Below, piece by piece: positions 8,181-15,840 of a DNA stretch of 19,526 nucleotides; the stretch's first letter is position 1; each line of letters begins with the position of its first letter. The notes beneath the pieces are model-generated. The model searched no databases. It worked only from the letters and a program-made list of their open reading frames with translations, and was not told where the DNA came from. Origin of the DNA: a bacterium (GTDB taxonomy: Bacteria > Electryoneota > Electryoneia > Electryoneales > Electryoneaceae); the NCBI GenBank assembly GCA_014729955.1, contig WJJA01000094.1:1-19526 (forward strand). Direction: 5' to 3'. The position numbers and the translations under genes are program-made.

Positions 8181-8506
8181 AACGGTTGCGCACATATGAT
8201 CGGTGGATCGCCCGTCGAATCGGGCAGCCGTTAATCCGGTTGTATCGCCTGGTGCTTTCACCTGCATTATGGGCGTTGGGCAGCCGTTGCCGTTTTACCC
8301 CCTCCTGCAGTCGGTATGCCGAAGAAGCGCTTCACGAACACGGGTTTGCCCGGGGTGTCCTGCTTTCAACGATGCGCCTGGCAAAATGCAACCCGTTGCA
8401 TCCCGGCGGATATGATCCCGTACCGCCCGGACCCGATGGCGAGAACGCATATAAACGCAAAACTAACAAGAAGATAGATGTCCGCTTGACCACACCGGTA
8501 AGATAG
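8177..8506 (+). CDS. yidD: YidD membrane protein insertion efficiency factor
   Basis: YidD is a small membrane-associated protein that assists YidC-dependent insertion of inner-membrane proteins. The core of this 109-residue protein has the complete family signature: RLYRLVLSPALWALGSRCRFTPSCSRYAEEAL, then GVLLSTMRLAKCNPLHPGGYDPVP, with the three conserved cysteines. About 25 polar, basic residues follow the usual end at DPVP. The GTG start overlaps the rnpA stop by four bases (GTGA) and is preceded by GAGG at 8167-8170 with a six-base spacer. The gene sits in its standard place between rnpA and yidC. The 51-base gap before yidC contains no clear promoter. Confidence 0.95.
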   Translation: MKRLRTYDRWIARRIGQPLIRLYRLVLSPALWALGSRCRFTPSCSRYAEEALHEHGFARGVLLSTMRLAKCNPLHPGGYDPVPPGPDGENAYKRKTNKKIDVRLTTPVR

Positions 8507-8557
8507 AGTCCCTGTCACCCTGCGGGGGGAGCACAGGCACCAAACGGAACGGCCGCC

Positions 8558-10399
8558 ATGGACCGCAACACCATTATCGCTTTCCTGATCATCGGGTTGA
8601 TCCTGCTGCTGATGCCGCAGTATTACAAGCTGATCAACCCGGAACAACCCGAAGGTACGGAACCGTCCCAACAGACGGCCGATACCTCTACCGGCGCTGT
8701 ATCCGATACAACCGCAGCCGAGAAACCGCTTGAATCGCCGGATCCCGTGGCTCAACCGGAACCGCTGCAACGGCAAACGGTCGATCCTGCCGCCCGTGAC
8801 ACTCTGCCCAGGCTGCCGCAGAAAACGATCACGATTGAAACCCCGCTGTACTCTGCGGAATTCAGCACGGAAGGCGCAAGCATTCGGTCCTATATCATCA
8901 AGGATACGAAACCTTATCTCCATGAACCTGAGCAGTTGGTTCAGCAAGCCTATGCGCAACGCAACCTCGTCCTTGTCGCACGTGGTAACCGCGGCCTGTT
9001 GCTGACCGAGCAGGAACGATTTGCGATCGACTACAAAAGCCGGACGATGCAGTTACGGGAAGGGGGCTCCCCGCAATCGATCGCATTTACCCTGCCGCTG
9101 GGTCAGGATCGCTGGTATCGCGAGACCTACACATTTTATCCTGACCAATACGGTTTCGATGTTCACATCGAAAGTCGTGGGCTGGCCGACATGACCGGCG
9201 CGGCGAGTGCACTGTTCACGTGGGGCGGGGGGATGGCCTATACGGAACCCGATACCACGCAGGAGTTGCAGTACACCGAAGCAGCGGCACGAATCGGGTC
9301 CAAAACCGACAAGATGGGCTTCAAGGGAAAGAAGTTTAAGGAAGAAATCCCGACGGGCAATCCCACCTGGATCAGCCAGCGCACCAAGTATTTCCTCACA
9401 GCCATGGTGCCGAAGGAACCGGCGGACGGTTCCTATTTCGCTGCCTGGCCCGATACGCTTGACTTGTATTCAAAACGCAAAGCAGCCATTGTAGAAAGCG
9501 GCTTGCGGTACAATCTCGTATCCGGTGAACTGGATGAAACCATTCAAGTCTATATCGGGCCGTTGGAAAACGACCTCCTGGACAAAGTTGATCCTACGCT
9601 CGACAGCGCAATGTCCTGGGGCTGGCCGATCATCAAGCCCTTCTCCCAGGGCGTTTTCTACACCCTGGTTTTTTTGCATGGATTCATCCCGAATTACGGT
9701 GTGGTATTGCTTGTGTTTGCGGTCCTGGTCAAGCTGCTGGTTTGGCCGCTGACCCACAAGTCGCATATGTCTATGAAGAAAATGCAGCTCCTGCAGCCGA
9801 AGATGAAGGAGATCCAGGAGAAGTACAAAGAAAACCCGCAAAAGCTGCAGAAGGAGATGGGGGCACTGATGAAGGAGCACAAGGTCAATCCCGCGAGCGG
9901 GTGTTGGCCCTTGTTTCTGCAGATGCCGCTGCTGTACGGCCTGTTTATTGTCTTCCGCTCAACCATTGAGCTGCGCGGTCAGCCTTTCTTCCTCTGGATC
10001 AGCGACCTTTCGCAACCGGACGTCATTTTCCAGTTGCCGTTTTCGGTACCGCTCTACGGCGCTCATGTGGCGATTCTTCCCTTTATCATGGGGGTAACTG
10101 CATTTCTGCAGTCCAAGTCCACCAGCTCAGCGACCGATCCGAACCAGAAGATCATGCTGTATTTCATGCCGGTATTCCTGGTATTGATCTTTAATAATTT
10201 CCCCAGCGGCCTGACGCTGTACTACACCCTGTTCAACATCTTGAGCTGGGGTCAGACCAAGCTGATGAAGGTCAGTGACCCTGCCTTGGAAAAGGATCTT
10301 GAACAGATGAAGAAGCAGAAGGAAGCGGAGGCCAAACGTTTGCAGAACCGTGAACAGCGGCGCAGGGAAAAAGAGAAGAAGAAGCAGGACGAAGCTTGA
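8558..10399 (+). CDS. yidC: Membrane protein insertase YidC (Oxa1 family, long Gram-negative form)
   Basis: YidC inserts and folds inner-membrane proteins, alone or with SecYEG. This 613-residue product is the long form. A first helix at about residues 6-20 is followed by a Pro/Thr/Gln-rich linker and a large periplasmic beta-sandwich domain (about 85-350). The conserved five-helix insertase domain starts near 365. Family motifs include WPLTHKS, the cytoplasmic coiled-coil hairpin (MQLLQPKMKEIQEKYKENP), NPASGCWPLFLQMPLLYGLF near 446 and FNNFPSGLTLYYTLFN near 540. The groove residue that is usually arginine (R366 in E. coli) aligns with K392, a conservative change. The C-terminal tail is highly charged (Lys/Arg/Glu), consistent with ribosome contact. 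The stop overlaps the mnmE start as TTGA. Confidence 0.97.
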   Translation: MDRNTIIAFLIIGLILLLMPQYYKLINPEQPEGTEPSQQTADTSTGAVSDTTAAEKPLESPDPVAQPEPLQRQTVDPAARDTLPRLPQKTITIETPLYSAEFSTEGASIRSYIIKDTKPYLHEPEQLVQQAYAQRNLVLVARGNRGLLLTEQERFAIDYKSRTMQLREGGSPQSIAFTLPLGQDRWYRETYTFYPDQYGFDVHIESRGLADMTGAASALFTWGGGMAYTEPDTTQELQYTEAAARIGSKTDKMGFKGKKFKEEIPTGNPTWISQRTKYFLTAMVPKEPADGSYFAAWPDTLDLYSKRKAAIVESGLRYNLVSGELDETIQVYIGPLENDLLDKVDPTLDSAMSWGWPIIKPFSQGVFYTLVFLHGFIPNYGVVLLVFAVLVKLLVWPLTHKSHMSMKKMQLLQPKMKEIQEKYKENPQKLQKEMGALMKEHKVNPASGCWPLFLQMPLLYGLFIVFRSTIELRGQPFFLWISDLSQPDVIFQLPFSVPLYGAHVAILPFIMGVTAFLQSKSTSSATDPNQKIMLYFMPVFLVLIFNNFPSGLTLYYTLFNILSWGQTKLMKVSDPALEKDLEQMKKQKEAEAKRLQNREQRRREKEKKKQDEA

Positions 10400-11748
10400 T
10401 CGACAGCGTTGAAGATACCATTGCAGCCGTTGCGACCCCGGAAGGCAACTCCGCCCTCGGGGTCGTTCGGGTTACCGGCCCCCGTGCGATAGACATCGCC
10501 GGCCGCGCCACGGACAATCCGCACCGCTTCTGCAGCTTCAACGCTCGTGAAGCCAACCTGGTACGGCTGGTAGACGAGCAGGGCCATGTATTGGACCAGG
10601 CGGTCGCGCTGCTGTGGCGAGCACCGGCATCCTACACGGGTGAAGACCTGGTGGAGTTTTCCTGCCACGGTGGGCGGGCGGTCCTTCGTTCGGTTTACGA
10701 TCGACTGGTGGACCTTGGGGCACGACCGGCGGGCCCTGGTGAATTCACGCAGCGCGCCTTCCTGAACGGAAAGATGAGCCTGGACGAGGCGGAAGCCGTG
10801 GCAGCCCTGATCGAAGCGCGCACGACAACGGCGGTACGTGCAGCGGCGCGGATGATGCAGGGGGGTATGCGGGCAAGGGTGGAGGAGCTTCAACAACGCC
10901 TGCTGGATTTGCTTGCACGTGTAGAATTAAGCCTGGACTTCGTCGAAGAAGAACTTGAACTGGAAACCGCCGAAGTTACGATCAACCGGACCAGATCGCT
11001 CCACGACGACCTTACGCAACTGCGTCAACAGTTCAAGGCGGGCCGTCTCCTGCGCGAGGGAGCACGTATCGTGATTGCCGGTGCCCCCAACGCCGGCAAA
11101 TCGACACTGCTGAATCGTCTTGCCGGCCATGAGCGTGCCCTCGTCAGCGAAACACCCGGCACCACTCGCGACTATCTCGATGTCGTGCTGGACTGGAACG
11201 GTCTTCCGGTTCATCTGTACGACACCGCGGGTCTTAGGGAATCGGCGGACATGATCGAACGTGCCGGTACAGACCGCACCAACGCGTTGATGAAAGAAGC
11301 GGACCTGGTCATCTGGCTGGTTGCCCCGCCGGAACCGTCCCTCCCGCCCTCATCACTTTCGGCAGGTCCGCCCTTGCTGAGGGTTGTAAACAAATACGAT
11401 CTTTCGCCGGGGCAGGAACTGGCCGACCGGCTTGAAGATGTGGACCTTGCGATCAGTGCGACAACAGGAGAGGGCGTTGAGTCCTTGCAACATCTGGTTT
11501 CTGATCGTCTGCTAGAAGGATACAACCCCGACTCGGTGATCCTTTGGGAGTCTCGTCACGACCGCTTACTGTCAGACACTAGCGCAGCCCTGGAACGAGC
11601 GATCACCGTGCTGGAGACCGGTTCGGCGCTGGAACTGATCGCCGTTGAATTGCGTACAGCCCTCGACACACTTGGGCAAATCACCGGACGGAGCCACAGC
11701 GAAGAATTGTTGCACCACATCTTCGCAAACTTCTGTATCGGCAAGTGA
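10396..11748 (+). CDS. mnmE: tRNA uridine-5-carboxymethylaminomethyl modification GTPase MnmE
   Basis: MnmE works with MnmG to place the (carboxymethyl)aminomethyl group on wobble uridine 34 of certain tRNAs, using a tetrahydrofolate one-carbon unit and potassium-dependent GTP hydrolysis. The 450 residues are of normal length. The N-terminal folate domain starts DTIAAVATPEGNSALGVVRVTGP. A helical domain is interrupted by a Ras-like G domain with G1 GAPNAGKS at 229-236, TTRD in switch I, G3 DTAG at 276-279 and G4 NKYD at 332-335. The protein ends in the catalytic FCIGK. The TTG start overlaps the yidC stop (TTGA) and has AGGA at 10386-10389 six bases upstream. It should be translationally coupled to yidC. 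A parS-like site begins two bases after its stop. Confidence 0.97.
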   Translation: MIDSVEDTIAAVATPEGNSALGVVRVTGPRAIDIAGRATDNPHRFCSFNAREANLVRLVDEQGHVLDQAVALLWRAPASYTGEDLVEFSCHGGRAVLRSVYDRLVDLGARPAGPGEFTQRAFLNGKMSLDEAEAVAALIEARTTTAVRAAARMMQGGMRARVEELQQRLLDLLARVELSLDFVEEELELETAEVTINRTRSLHDDLTQLRQQFKAGRLLREGARIVIAGAPNAGKSTLLNRLAGHERALVSETPGTTRDYLDVVLDWNGLPVHLYDTAGLRESADMIERAGTDRTNALMKEADLVIWLVAPPEPSLPPSSLSAGPPLLRVVNKYDLSPGQELADRLEDVDLAISATTGEGVESLQHLVSDRLLEGYNPDSVILWESRHDRLLSDTSAALERAITVLETGSALELIAVELRTALDTLGQITGRSHSEELLHHIFANFCIGK

Positions 11749-11749
11749 G

Positions 11750-11765
11750 TGTTTCACGTGAAACA
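11750..11765. other. parS-type centromere site 1 (perfect palindrome)
   Basis: The 16 bases TGTTTCACGTGAAACA form a perfect palindrome identical to the widely conserved chromosomal parS sequence bound by ParB (Spo0J). It begins immediately after the mnmE stop codon. ParB loads at such sites, spreads along the DNA using CTP, and recruits SMC condensin and ParA for origin segregation. No parA or parB lies in this window, so the partners must be encoded elsewhere. Confidence 0.9.
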
Positions 11766-11783
11766 GGAATCTTCTTATTCCTG
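11764..11783. repeat. Inverted repeat between the two parS sites
   Basis: CAGGAAT (11764-11770) and ATTCCTG (11777-11783) are perfect inverted arms of seven bases around CTTCTT. The repeat overlaps the last two bases of the first parS site and ends six bases before the second. As RNA it would form a small hairpin just after mnmE, but there is no T-tract, so a standard terminator is unlikely. Its symmetry about the centre of the parS pair suggests a structural or protein-binding role, which is inference. Confidence 0.6.
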
Positions 11784-11789
11784 CGAGAT

Positions 11790-11805
11790 CGTTTCACGTG
11801 AAACA
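11790..11805. other. parS-type centromere site 2 (one mismatch)
   Basis: CGTTTCACGTGAAACA matches the parS consensus at 15 of 16 positions; only the first outer base differs. The core GTTTCACGTGAAAC is intact. Its centre lies 40 bases from the centre of the first site, close to four helical turns, so two ParB dimers could bind on the same DNA face. Paired or clustered parS sites near the origin are common in other bacteria. Confidence 0.85.
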
Positions 11806-11886
11806 CCTGCAAACTCTAGGTTTTACTCCATCTAGCTCGAGTTCTGCGAAGTCAATCGATACAGAATATCAATGCTTTGTGCCGGA

Positions 11887-11903
11887 CCGGGCTCGCAGCC
11901 CGG
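11887..11903 (+). other. GC-rich hairpin in the mnmG leader
   Basis: CCGGGCT (11887-11893) and AGCCCGG (11897-11903) pair perfectly around a CGC loop, giving a seven-base-pair stem. It ends 45 bases before the mnmG ATG and is followed by AAACGCTG rather than a T-tract, so a canonical intrinsic terminator is unlikely. It may stabilise the mRNA end or affect mnmG translation; no specific riboswitch class is recognised. Confidence 0.5.
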
Positions 11904-11948
11904 AAACGCTGTCGTCTCCGGGAAACAGAACAGGAACGTCAAAACGCG

Positions 11949-13814
11949 ATGTACGATGTTGTGATCATAGGCGGGGGACATGCCGGTGTGGAAGCCGCTG
12001 CGGCTGCGGTCCGTGTCGGCGCCCATACCGCCCTCCTTACCCTGCAGAAAAACGCCCTTGCGCGCCTTTCCTGCAACCCTGCGATGGGCGGCACCGCGAA
12101 GGGGCAGCTCATCAAAGAGATCGATGCGCTCGGCGGCCTGATGGGGCGTGCCACCGATCTCTCCGCGATTCAGTATAGGATGCTGAACCGTTCCAAGGGA
12201 CCCGCTGTCTGGTCGCCGCGTGCACAGGTTGACCGTGACGGCTATACGGACGCGATTGAACGTTTGATCGCCGCGCGATACCCGGAACTGGATATTCTTG
12301 AAGATGAAGCTGTAGCGATTCTTACACGCGACGGCAGGGTCACAGCCGTTCAGACCGCCGGACGCTCAACACCCGTTCTGACACGAAGCGTAATTCTTTG
12401 TTCCGGCACCTTCCTGCGCGGCTTAATTCATGTCGGCGAACGACAACACCAGGCCGGCCGCTACCACGAAAACGCCTCCAATGCCTTGTCCGACAGCCTG
12501 AAGCACATGGGCTTTCCCCTGTTGCGCTTCAAAACCGGCACACCGCCGCGCGTGGTAAAGTCAACCATCGACCTGGAGCGCCTTGAACGGCAGGATTCTG
12601 AGGCAGATCTCTGGTTTTTCAGCCATGAGACCACTCGGCGTCACCGTGAGCAGCACCCCTGTTGGCGTCTGCATACCAACGAGAAGGCGCACGGCTTCAT
12701 CCGCGCTCGCATCGATGAATCGCCGATGTACAACGGAACGATTCAATCCGTCGGACCGCGGTATTGTCCTTCGATCGAGGACAAGGTGATGCGCTTCCCG
12801 GACCGGCCGGCTCATCCCCTGATCTTTGAACCGGAAGGGGTGGGGCACCCCTGGCTTTACCTGAACGGCTTTTCCTCCAGCATGCCGGTGGAAGTGCAGT
12901 TGCAGGCGCTTCGCTCCCTGCCGGGATGCGGAGAGGCTGAAATCGGACGTCCCGGGTATGCGGTCGAATACGATGTCGTACCGCCGCGAGAGCTACGTCG
13001 CACACTTGAAACCAAGCGTATCGGAGGGCTGTACCTCGCCGGCCAGATTGCCGGTACCTCCGGTTATGAAGAGGCAGGCATCCAGGGCCTGATCGCCGGG
13101 GCAAACGCTGCGCTGCAAGTGCTGAAGCGTGAACCGCTGCACCTGGACCGCAGTGAATCGTACGGCGGCGTTCTTGTCGATGACCTGGTGACGCTGGATA
13201 TCGATGAACCCTATCGCATGTTTACCAGCCGTGCAGAATACCGTTTGCTGCTGCGTCAGGACAATGCGGAAGCACGGTTGGGGGAGAAAGCTTTCTCCGC
13301 CGGCCTGATCTCATCGGAACGGTATGAAGCGATCCGTCGACGGTCCGACCGGGTGCAGCGGTGGATCGATCGCTTGAAAACGGTCCGTGTTCCCCGTCGA
13401 GAAGTCTATGACGGCGGGAAAGACCCGGCGCGTGTGGAGAGTCTAGACCACATGATGAAACGACCCGAGGTAACCTTGCAGCGCCTTGTCGATCTTCTTG
13501 GAAGCGATCTTACGGAAGGTCTTTCCTTAGAACCGGCTGTACGGAAAGCTGTTGAAATCGAGGTTACCTATGAAGGTTACCTCGAGCGGCAGCGGCGCGA
13601 AATTGAGCGTGTGAAAGGGCAGGAGAAACGGCGAATCCCATTGGAATTCGATTACGACAGTGTCCCAGGGTTTTCCGCGGAAGCCCGGGAGAAACTGAAA
13701 CGACACAAACCGGAATCATTCGGTCAGGCGTCCAGGCTGGCGGGTGTAACGCCGTCCGATCTTGCGATCCTGCTTGTGTTTTTGAAGAAGACATCCGGCG
13801 GAGCTGCCGCATGA
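11949..13814 (+). CDS. mnmG: tRNA uridine-5-carboxymethylaminomethyl modification enzyme MnmG (FAD-dependent)
   Basis: MnmG is the FAD/NADH-dependent partner of MnmE in wobble-uridine modification. The 621 residues are normal for the family. The FAD-binding Rossmann motif IIGGGHAGVEAA lies at residues 6-17. It is followed by the family hallmarks SCNPAMGGTAKGQLIKEIDALGG, MLNRSKGPAVWSPRAQ, GTFLRGLIHVG and KTGTPPR. A second conserved stretch is YLAGQIAGTSGYEEAGIQGL. The C-terminal helical domain ends with VTPSDLAILLVFLKK. The ATG at 11949 is chosen because MYDVVIIGGG is the canonical N-terminus. An in-frame TTG at 11877 would add 24 unrelated basic residues. AGGAA at 11932-11936 is a rather distant Shine-Dalgarno. 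It is separated from mnmE by 200 bp holding two parS sites and a hairpin. Confidence 0.97.
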   Translation: MYDVVIIGGGHAGVEAAAAAVRVGAHTALLTLQKNALARLSCNPAMGGTAKGQLIKEIDALGGLMGRATDLSAIQYRMLNRSKGPAVWSPRAQVDRDGYTDAIERLIAARYPELDILEDEAVAILTRDGRVTAVQTAGRSTPVLTRSVILCSGTFLRGLIHVGERQHQAGRYHENASNALSDSLKHMGFPLLRFKTGTPPRVVKSTIDLERLERQDSEADLWFFSHETTRRHREQHPCWRLHTNEKAHGFIRARIDESPMYNGTIQSVGPRYCPSIEDKVMRFPDRPAHPLIFEPEGVGHPWLYLNGFSSSMPVEVQLQALRSLPGCGEAEIGRPGYAVEYDVVPPRELRRTLETKRIGGLYLAGQIAGTSGYEEAGIQGLIAGANAALQVLKREPLHLDRSESYGGVLVDDLVTLDIDEPYRMFTSRAEYRLLLRQDNAEARLGEKAFSAGLISSERYEAIRRRSDRVQRWIDRLKTVRVPRREVYDGGKDPARVESLDHMMKRPEVTLQRLVDLLGSDLTEGLSLEPAVRKAVEIEVTYEGYLERQRREIERVKGQEKRRIPLEFDYDSVPGFSAEAREKLKRHKPESFGQASRLAGVTPSDLAILLVFLKKTSGGAAA

Positions 13815-13821
13815 GGACGAT

Positions 13822-14772
13822 ATGAATCGAAATTCATCCGATGCAAAACCCAAACCGGGAAACCGTGGTCCGAGGAAACCTTCTTCCAGATCCGCCGGGA
13901 AACCGGGGAAACCTTCCGGGAAGCGGAGAGACCAAGGCGCCGATCCGAAGAGAAAACGGCCCGATGGACGGCGCACAGGCAAAGGTCGCGCAAGCTCCGT
14001 ACATCGTTCGGAACGAAAGCCGGCCCCGGGAAGCGGAACATCGGACGCCGGACGCAGGCGCAAACGTAAAACTCTATCCTCCGACAAGGCGGCCTACCCC
14101 TGGTCTGGAGTAACAGGCGATGTGGAAATCATCACCTCGACAGCCGTTGAACAAATCGTCGATGACTTGGGACTGGAGTTGCCCCCTGAACGCAGGCAGA
14201 AGCTGCTTGATCACCTGCTGCTGGTACGGGAAATCAATCGTGACATCAACCTGATCTCACGAAAAAGCGAAAACGAGGTTCTGCTGGTATCGCTCTGGGA
14301 AAGCCTTCTGTGCCTGCAAAATGAGCGCTGGCGTTCGAAGGTGAGCACCATCCTGGATCTCGGCACCGGCGGGGGCTTCCCGGGCATCTGCCTGGCCGTT
14401 GCTGCGCCCGACCTGGCAGTGACCCTCCTCGATTCTCGCCGCGCAAAGACCCTTGCCCTGAAACGTATGGTTCAGGAATTGGACCTGAAAAATGTGACCG
14501 TCCTGCACGACCGTGCCGAGACACTGCCGGCGCACCTGGACGATCCATCTTTTGACTGTGTGACGGCGCGTTATGTCGGTATGCTGAAGGAAATCGTGCC
14601 GTGGTCCGCGCCGCTATTAAAGCCGGACGGTTTCCTGCTGATCTGGAAAGGGGCGGAGGGCATCAAGGAATGGAAGGTGCTGGAAACCACCACATGGAAG
14701 ATGATCGATCATAAGAACCTGTCATCGCACCGCGGGGTTCTCTTCCTGCAGTACCAACCCGCGGACGCTTGA
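13822..14772 (+). CDS. rsmG: 16S rRNA (guanine-527-N7)-methyltransferase with a long basic N-terminal extension
   Basis: RsmG uses S-adenosylmethionine to methylate N7 of G527 in 16S rRNA. The catalytic part is clear: a helical lead-in (LLLVREINRDINLISRKSENEVL), then the SAM-binding loop DLGTGGGFPGICLA starting at D179, then LLDSRRAKTLALKRM and the conserved CVTARYVGMLKEIVPW region. Typical RsmG is about 205-240 residues, but this frame has 316 because the first 100 or so are a Lys/Arg/Gly/Pro/Ser-rich, apparently disordered tail with repeats of the GKP/GKR kind. The ATG lies seven bases after the mnmG stop, with GAGGA overlapping that stop. A GTG at 14122 with GGAG at 14107-14110 would give a normal-sized 216-residue enzyme and is a real alternative start. 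This is the last gene of the housekeeping block. Confidence 0.93.
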   Translation: MNRNSSDAKPKPGNRGPRKPSSRSAGKPGKPSGKRRDQGADPKRKRPDGRRTGKGRASSVHRSERKPAPGSGTSDAGRRRKRKTLSSDKAAYPWSGVTGDVEIITSTAVEQIVDDLGLELPPERRQKLLDHLLLVREINRDINLISRKSENEVLLVSLWESLLCLQNERWRSKVSTILDLGTGGGFPGICLAVAAPDLAVTLLDSRRAKTLALKRMVQELDLKNVTVLHDRAETLPAHLDDPSFDCVTARYVGMLKEIVPWSAPLLKPDGFLLIWKGAEGIKEWKVLETTTWKMIDHKNLSSHRGVLFLQYQPADA

Positions 14773-14790
14773 GTCAGATCGTCGGCCCTG

Positions 14791-14979
14791 TCAGGGGTTG
14801 GGCTGCTCTTCTACCCGTGCTTCATCTCGGGGATAGTAAAAGGTATAGTCATCCTCCAGAAGCCCGGCAATCAGCACGGCCAACAGCGAAGCGGCAATGA
14901 TGAGGACACCCATCAATACATACCGTTTGAATGTGCTGTTCTGCCAGAGGCTGTGACGACGTCTTCTCCCTCTACGCAA
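14791..14979 (-). CDS. Small single-pass membrane protein, unknown function
   Basis: A 62-residue protein I do not recognise. Nine basic residues among the first dozen or so (RRGRRRRHS) precede one strongly hydrophobic helix (about residues 20-41, VLMGVLIIAASLLAVLIAGLL). A short acidic tail (EDDYTFYYPRDEARVEEQPNP) follows. By the positive-inside rule the N-terminus should face the cytoplasm and the tail the periplasm. The TTG start lies three bases after the methyltransferase stop and has a strong AAGGAG nine bases upstream, which is the main reason to believe it is translated. It is last in the minus-strand polysaccharide operon, with its stop 18 bp from the convergent rsmG stop. A role with the ligase or BY-kinase is inference only. 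Confidence 0.6.
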   Translation of the reverse strand: MRRGRRRRHSLWQNSTFKRYVLMGVLIIAASLLAVLIAGLLEDDYTFYYPRDEARVEEQPNP

Positions 14980-14982
14980 TGT

Positions 14983-15840
14983 TCAATTCTCCTTCCAAAG
15001 CCATACATCCAGGGTCGGTGACACAATCCATGTCCCGGCACTGAGGATATGCAGCCCGTCGGTAAAGCGTTCCACCAGGCGTTTCGCGGTATCGATCGCC
15101 CTGCCCCCGCGTCCGACCCCGTAGGCATCGCCACGAGTCAAACGGCCGTTGTTCAGATCGTGATGGGCACCGATGTATGTTGCCAATGTACGCATCGACC
15201 CGGGCGAATAGTTATATGGATGATAGACGGCCGGATTGCTCCAGCCGTGCAGAAACTTTGTTGCCGCCCATACCTTTTCCATGGCGCGAATCACCGGATG
15301 GTTCCGCACGCGCAGATAAATGAGTCCCCCTTTTCGCAGTCGTTGGAACGCAAGATTCATCTCATGCACCGGATCATCGATGTACATCATGACATCCCAG
15401 TAGGTGATCAGGTCAAATTCGGAAAAAGTAGACGAAAGGTCAGGCAGGGTGCCGGAATGGATGGAGAGGTCTGTACCTGCAGGCTGCTCCGTTTGGTCGG
15501 GGACAGGATCGACACCGCACACATCCCAACCTTGCCTGGACGCAAAACGCATGAATGAGCCGGTGCCCGCACCAACATCCAGAAGTGTGTATCCGGTTCC
15601 TTTTCGACCGGTTGCATTCATTAATTGTTCGGCTTTGTCCAGAACAGCCCCGTACAGCTCCTGCTTCGACACTTCGACCGCTGCCGCCGGGTTGAGGTCA
15701 CGGTAGTACCGTTCGCGTTCCTGCGGGTCTTCCGGGGTCTCTCGATAGACCAACCCGCACATTTTGCAATGCAGATAGGCGATCTCGTGGAAGTGTGAGA
15801 CGGATGTCGGATAGGATTGACAAACGGGGCATCGTCTCAA
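14983..15840 (-). CDS. Zinc-ribbon class I SAM-dependent methyltransferase
   Basis: A 285-residue methyltransferase, probably acting on a sugar or lipid-linked glycan given its neighbours. The N-terminus is a treble-clef/zinc-ribbon-like module with CPVC at residues 4-7 and CKMC at 25-28. A class I SAM fold follows, with motif I LLDVGAGTGSFM (D88, G90, G92, G94), an acidic residue after the second strand (CGVDPVP) and the post-motif FDLITYWDVMMYIDDPVHEM. The overall plan matches the Methyltransf_23-type proteins common in polysaccharide loci. The TTG start overlaps the upstream ligase gene stop by four bases (TTGA). The substrate cannot be predicted. Confidence 0.82.
   Translation of the reverse strand: MRRCPVCQSYPTSVSHFHEIAYLHCKMCGLVYRETPEDPQERERYYRDLNPAAAVEVSKQELYGAVLDKAEQLMNATGRKGTGYTLLDVGAGTGSFMRFASRQGWDVCGVDPVPDQTEQPAGTDLSIHSGTLPDLSSTFSEFDLITYWDVMMYIDDPVHEMNLAFQRLRKGGLIYLRVRNHPVIRAMEKVWAATKFLHGWSNPAVYHPYNYSPGSMRTLATYIGAHHDLNNGRLTRGDAYGVGRGGRAIDTAKRLVERFTDGLHILSAGTWIVSPTLDVWLWKEN

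Noticed and set aside
8507..8557. Regulatory structure between yidD and yidC
   Set aside because: CCTGT and ACAGG arms exist, but the stem is five pairs with a long loop and no promoter boxes have acceptable spacing.
11877..11948. Longer MnmG start at TTG 11877
   Set aside because: The extra 24 residues are basic and unrelated to the family, and the region contains the leader hairpin. MYDVVIIGGG at 11949 is the canonical N-terminus.
14773..14790. Bidirectional terminator between the convergent rsmG and 62-residue gene
   Set aside because: The only local symmetry (CCCT with AGGG around 14786-14795) is four base pairs with a three-base loop and no T-tract, too weak to call.
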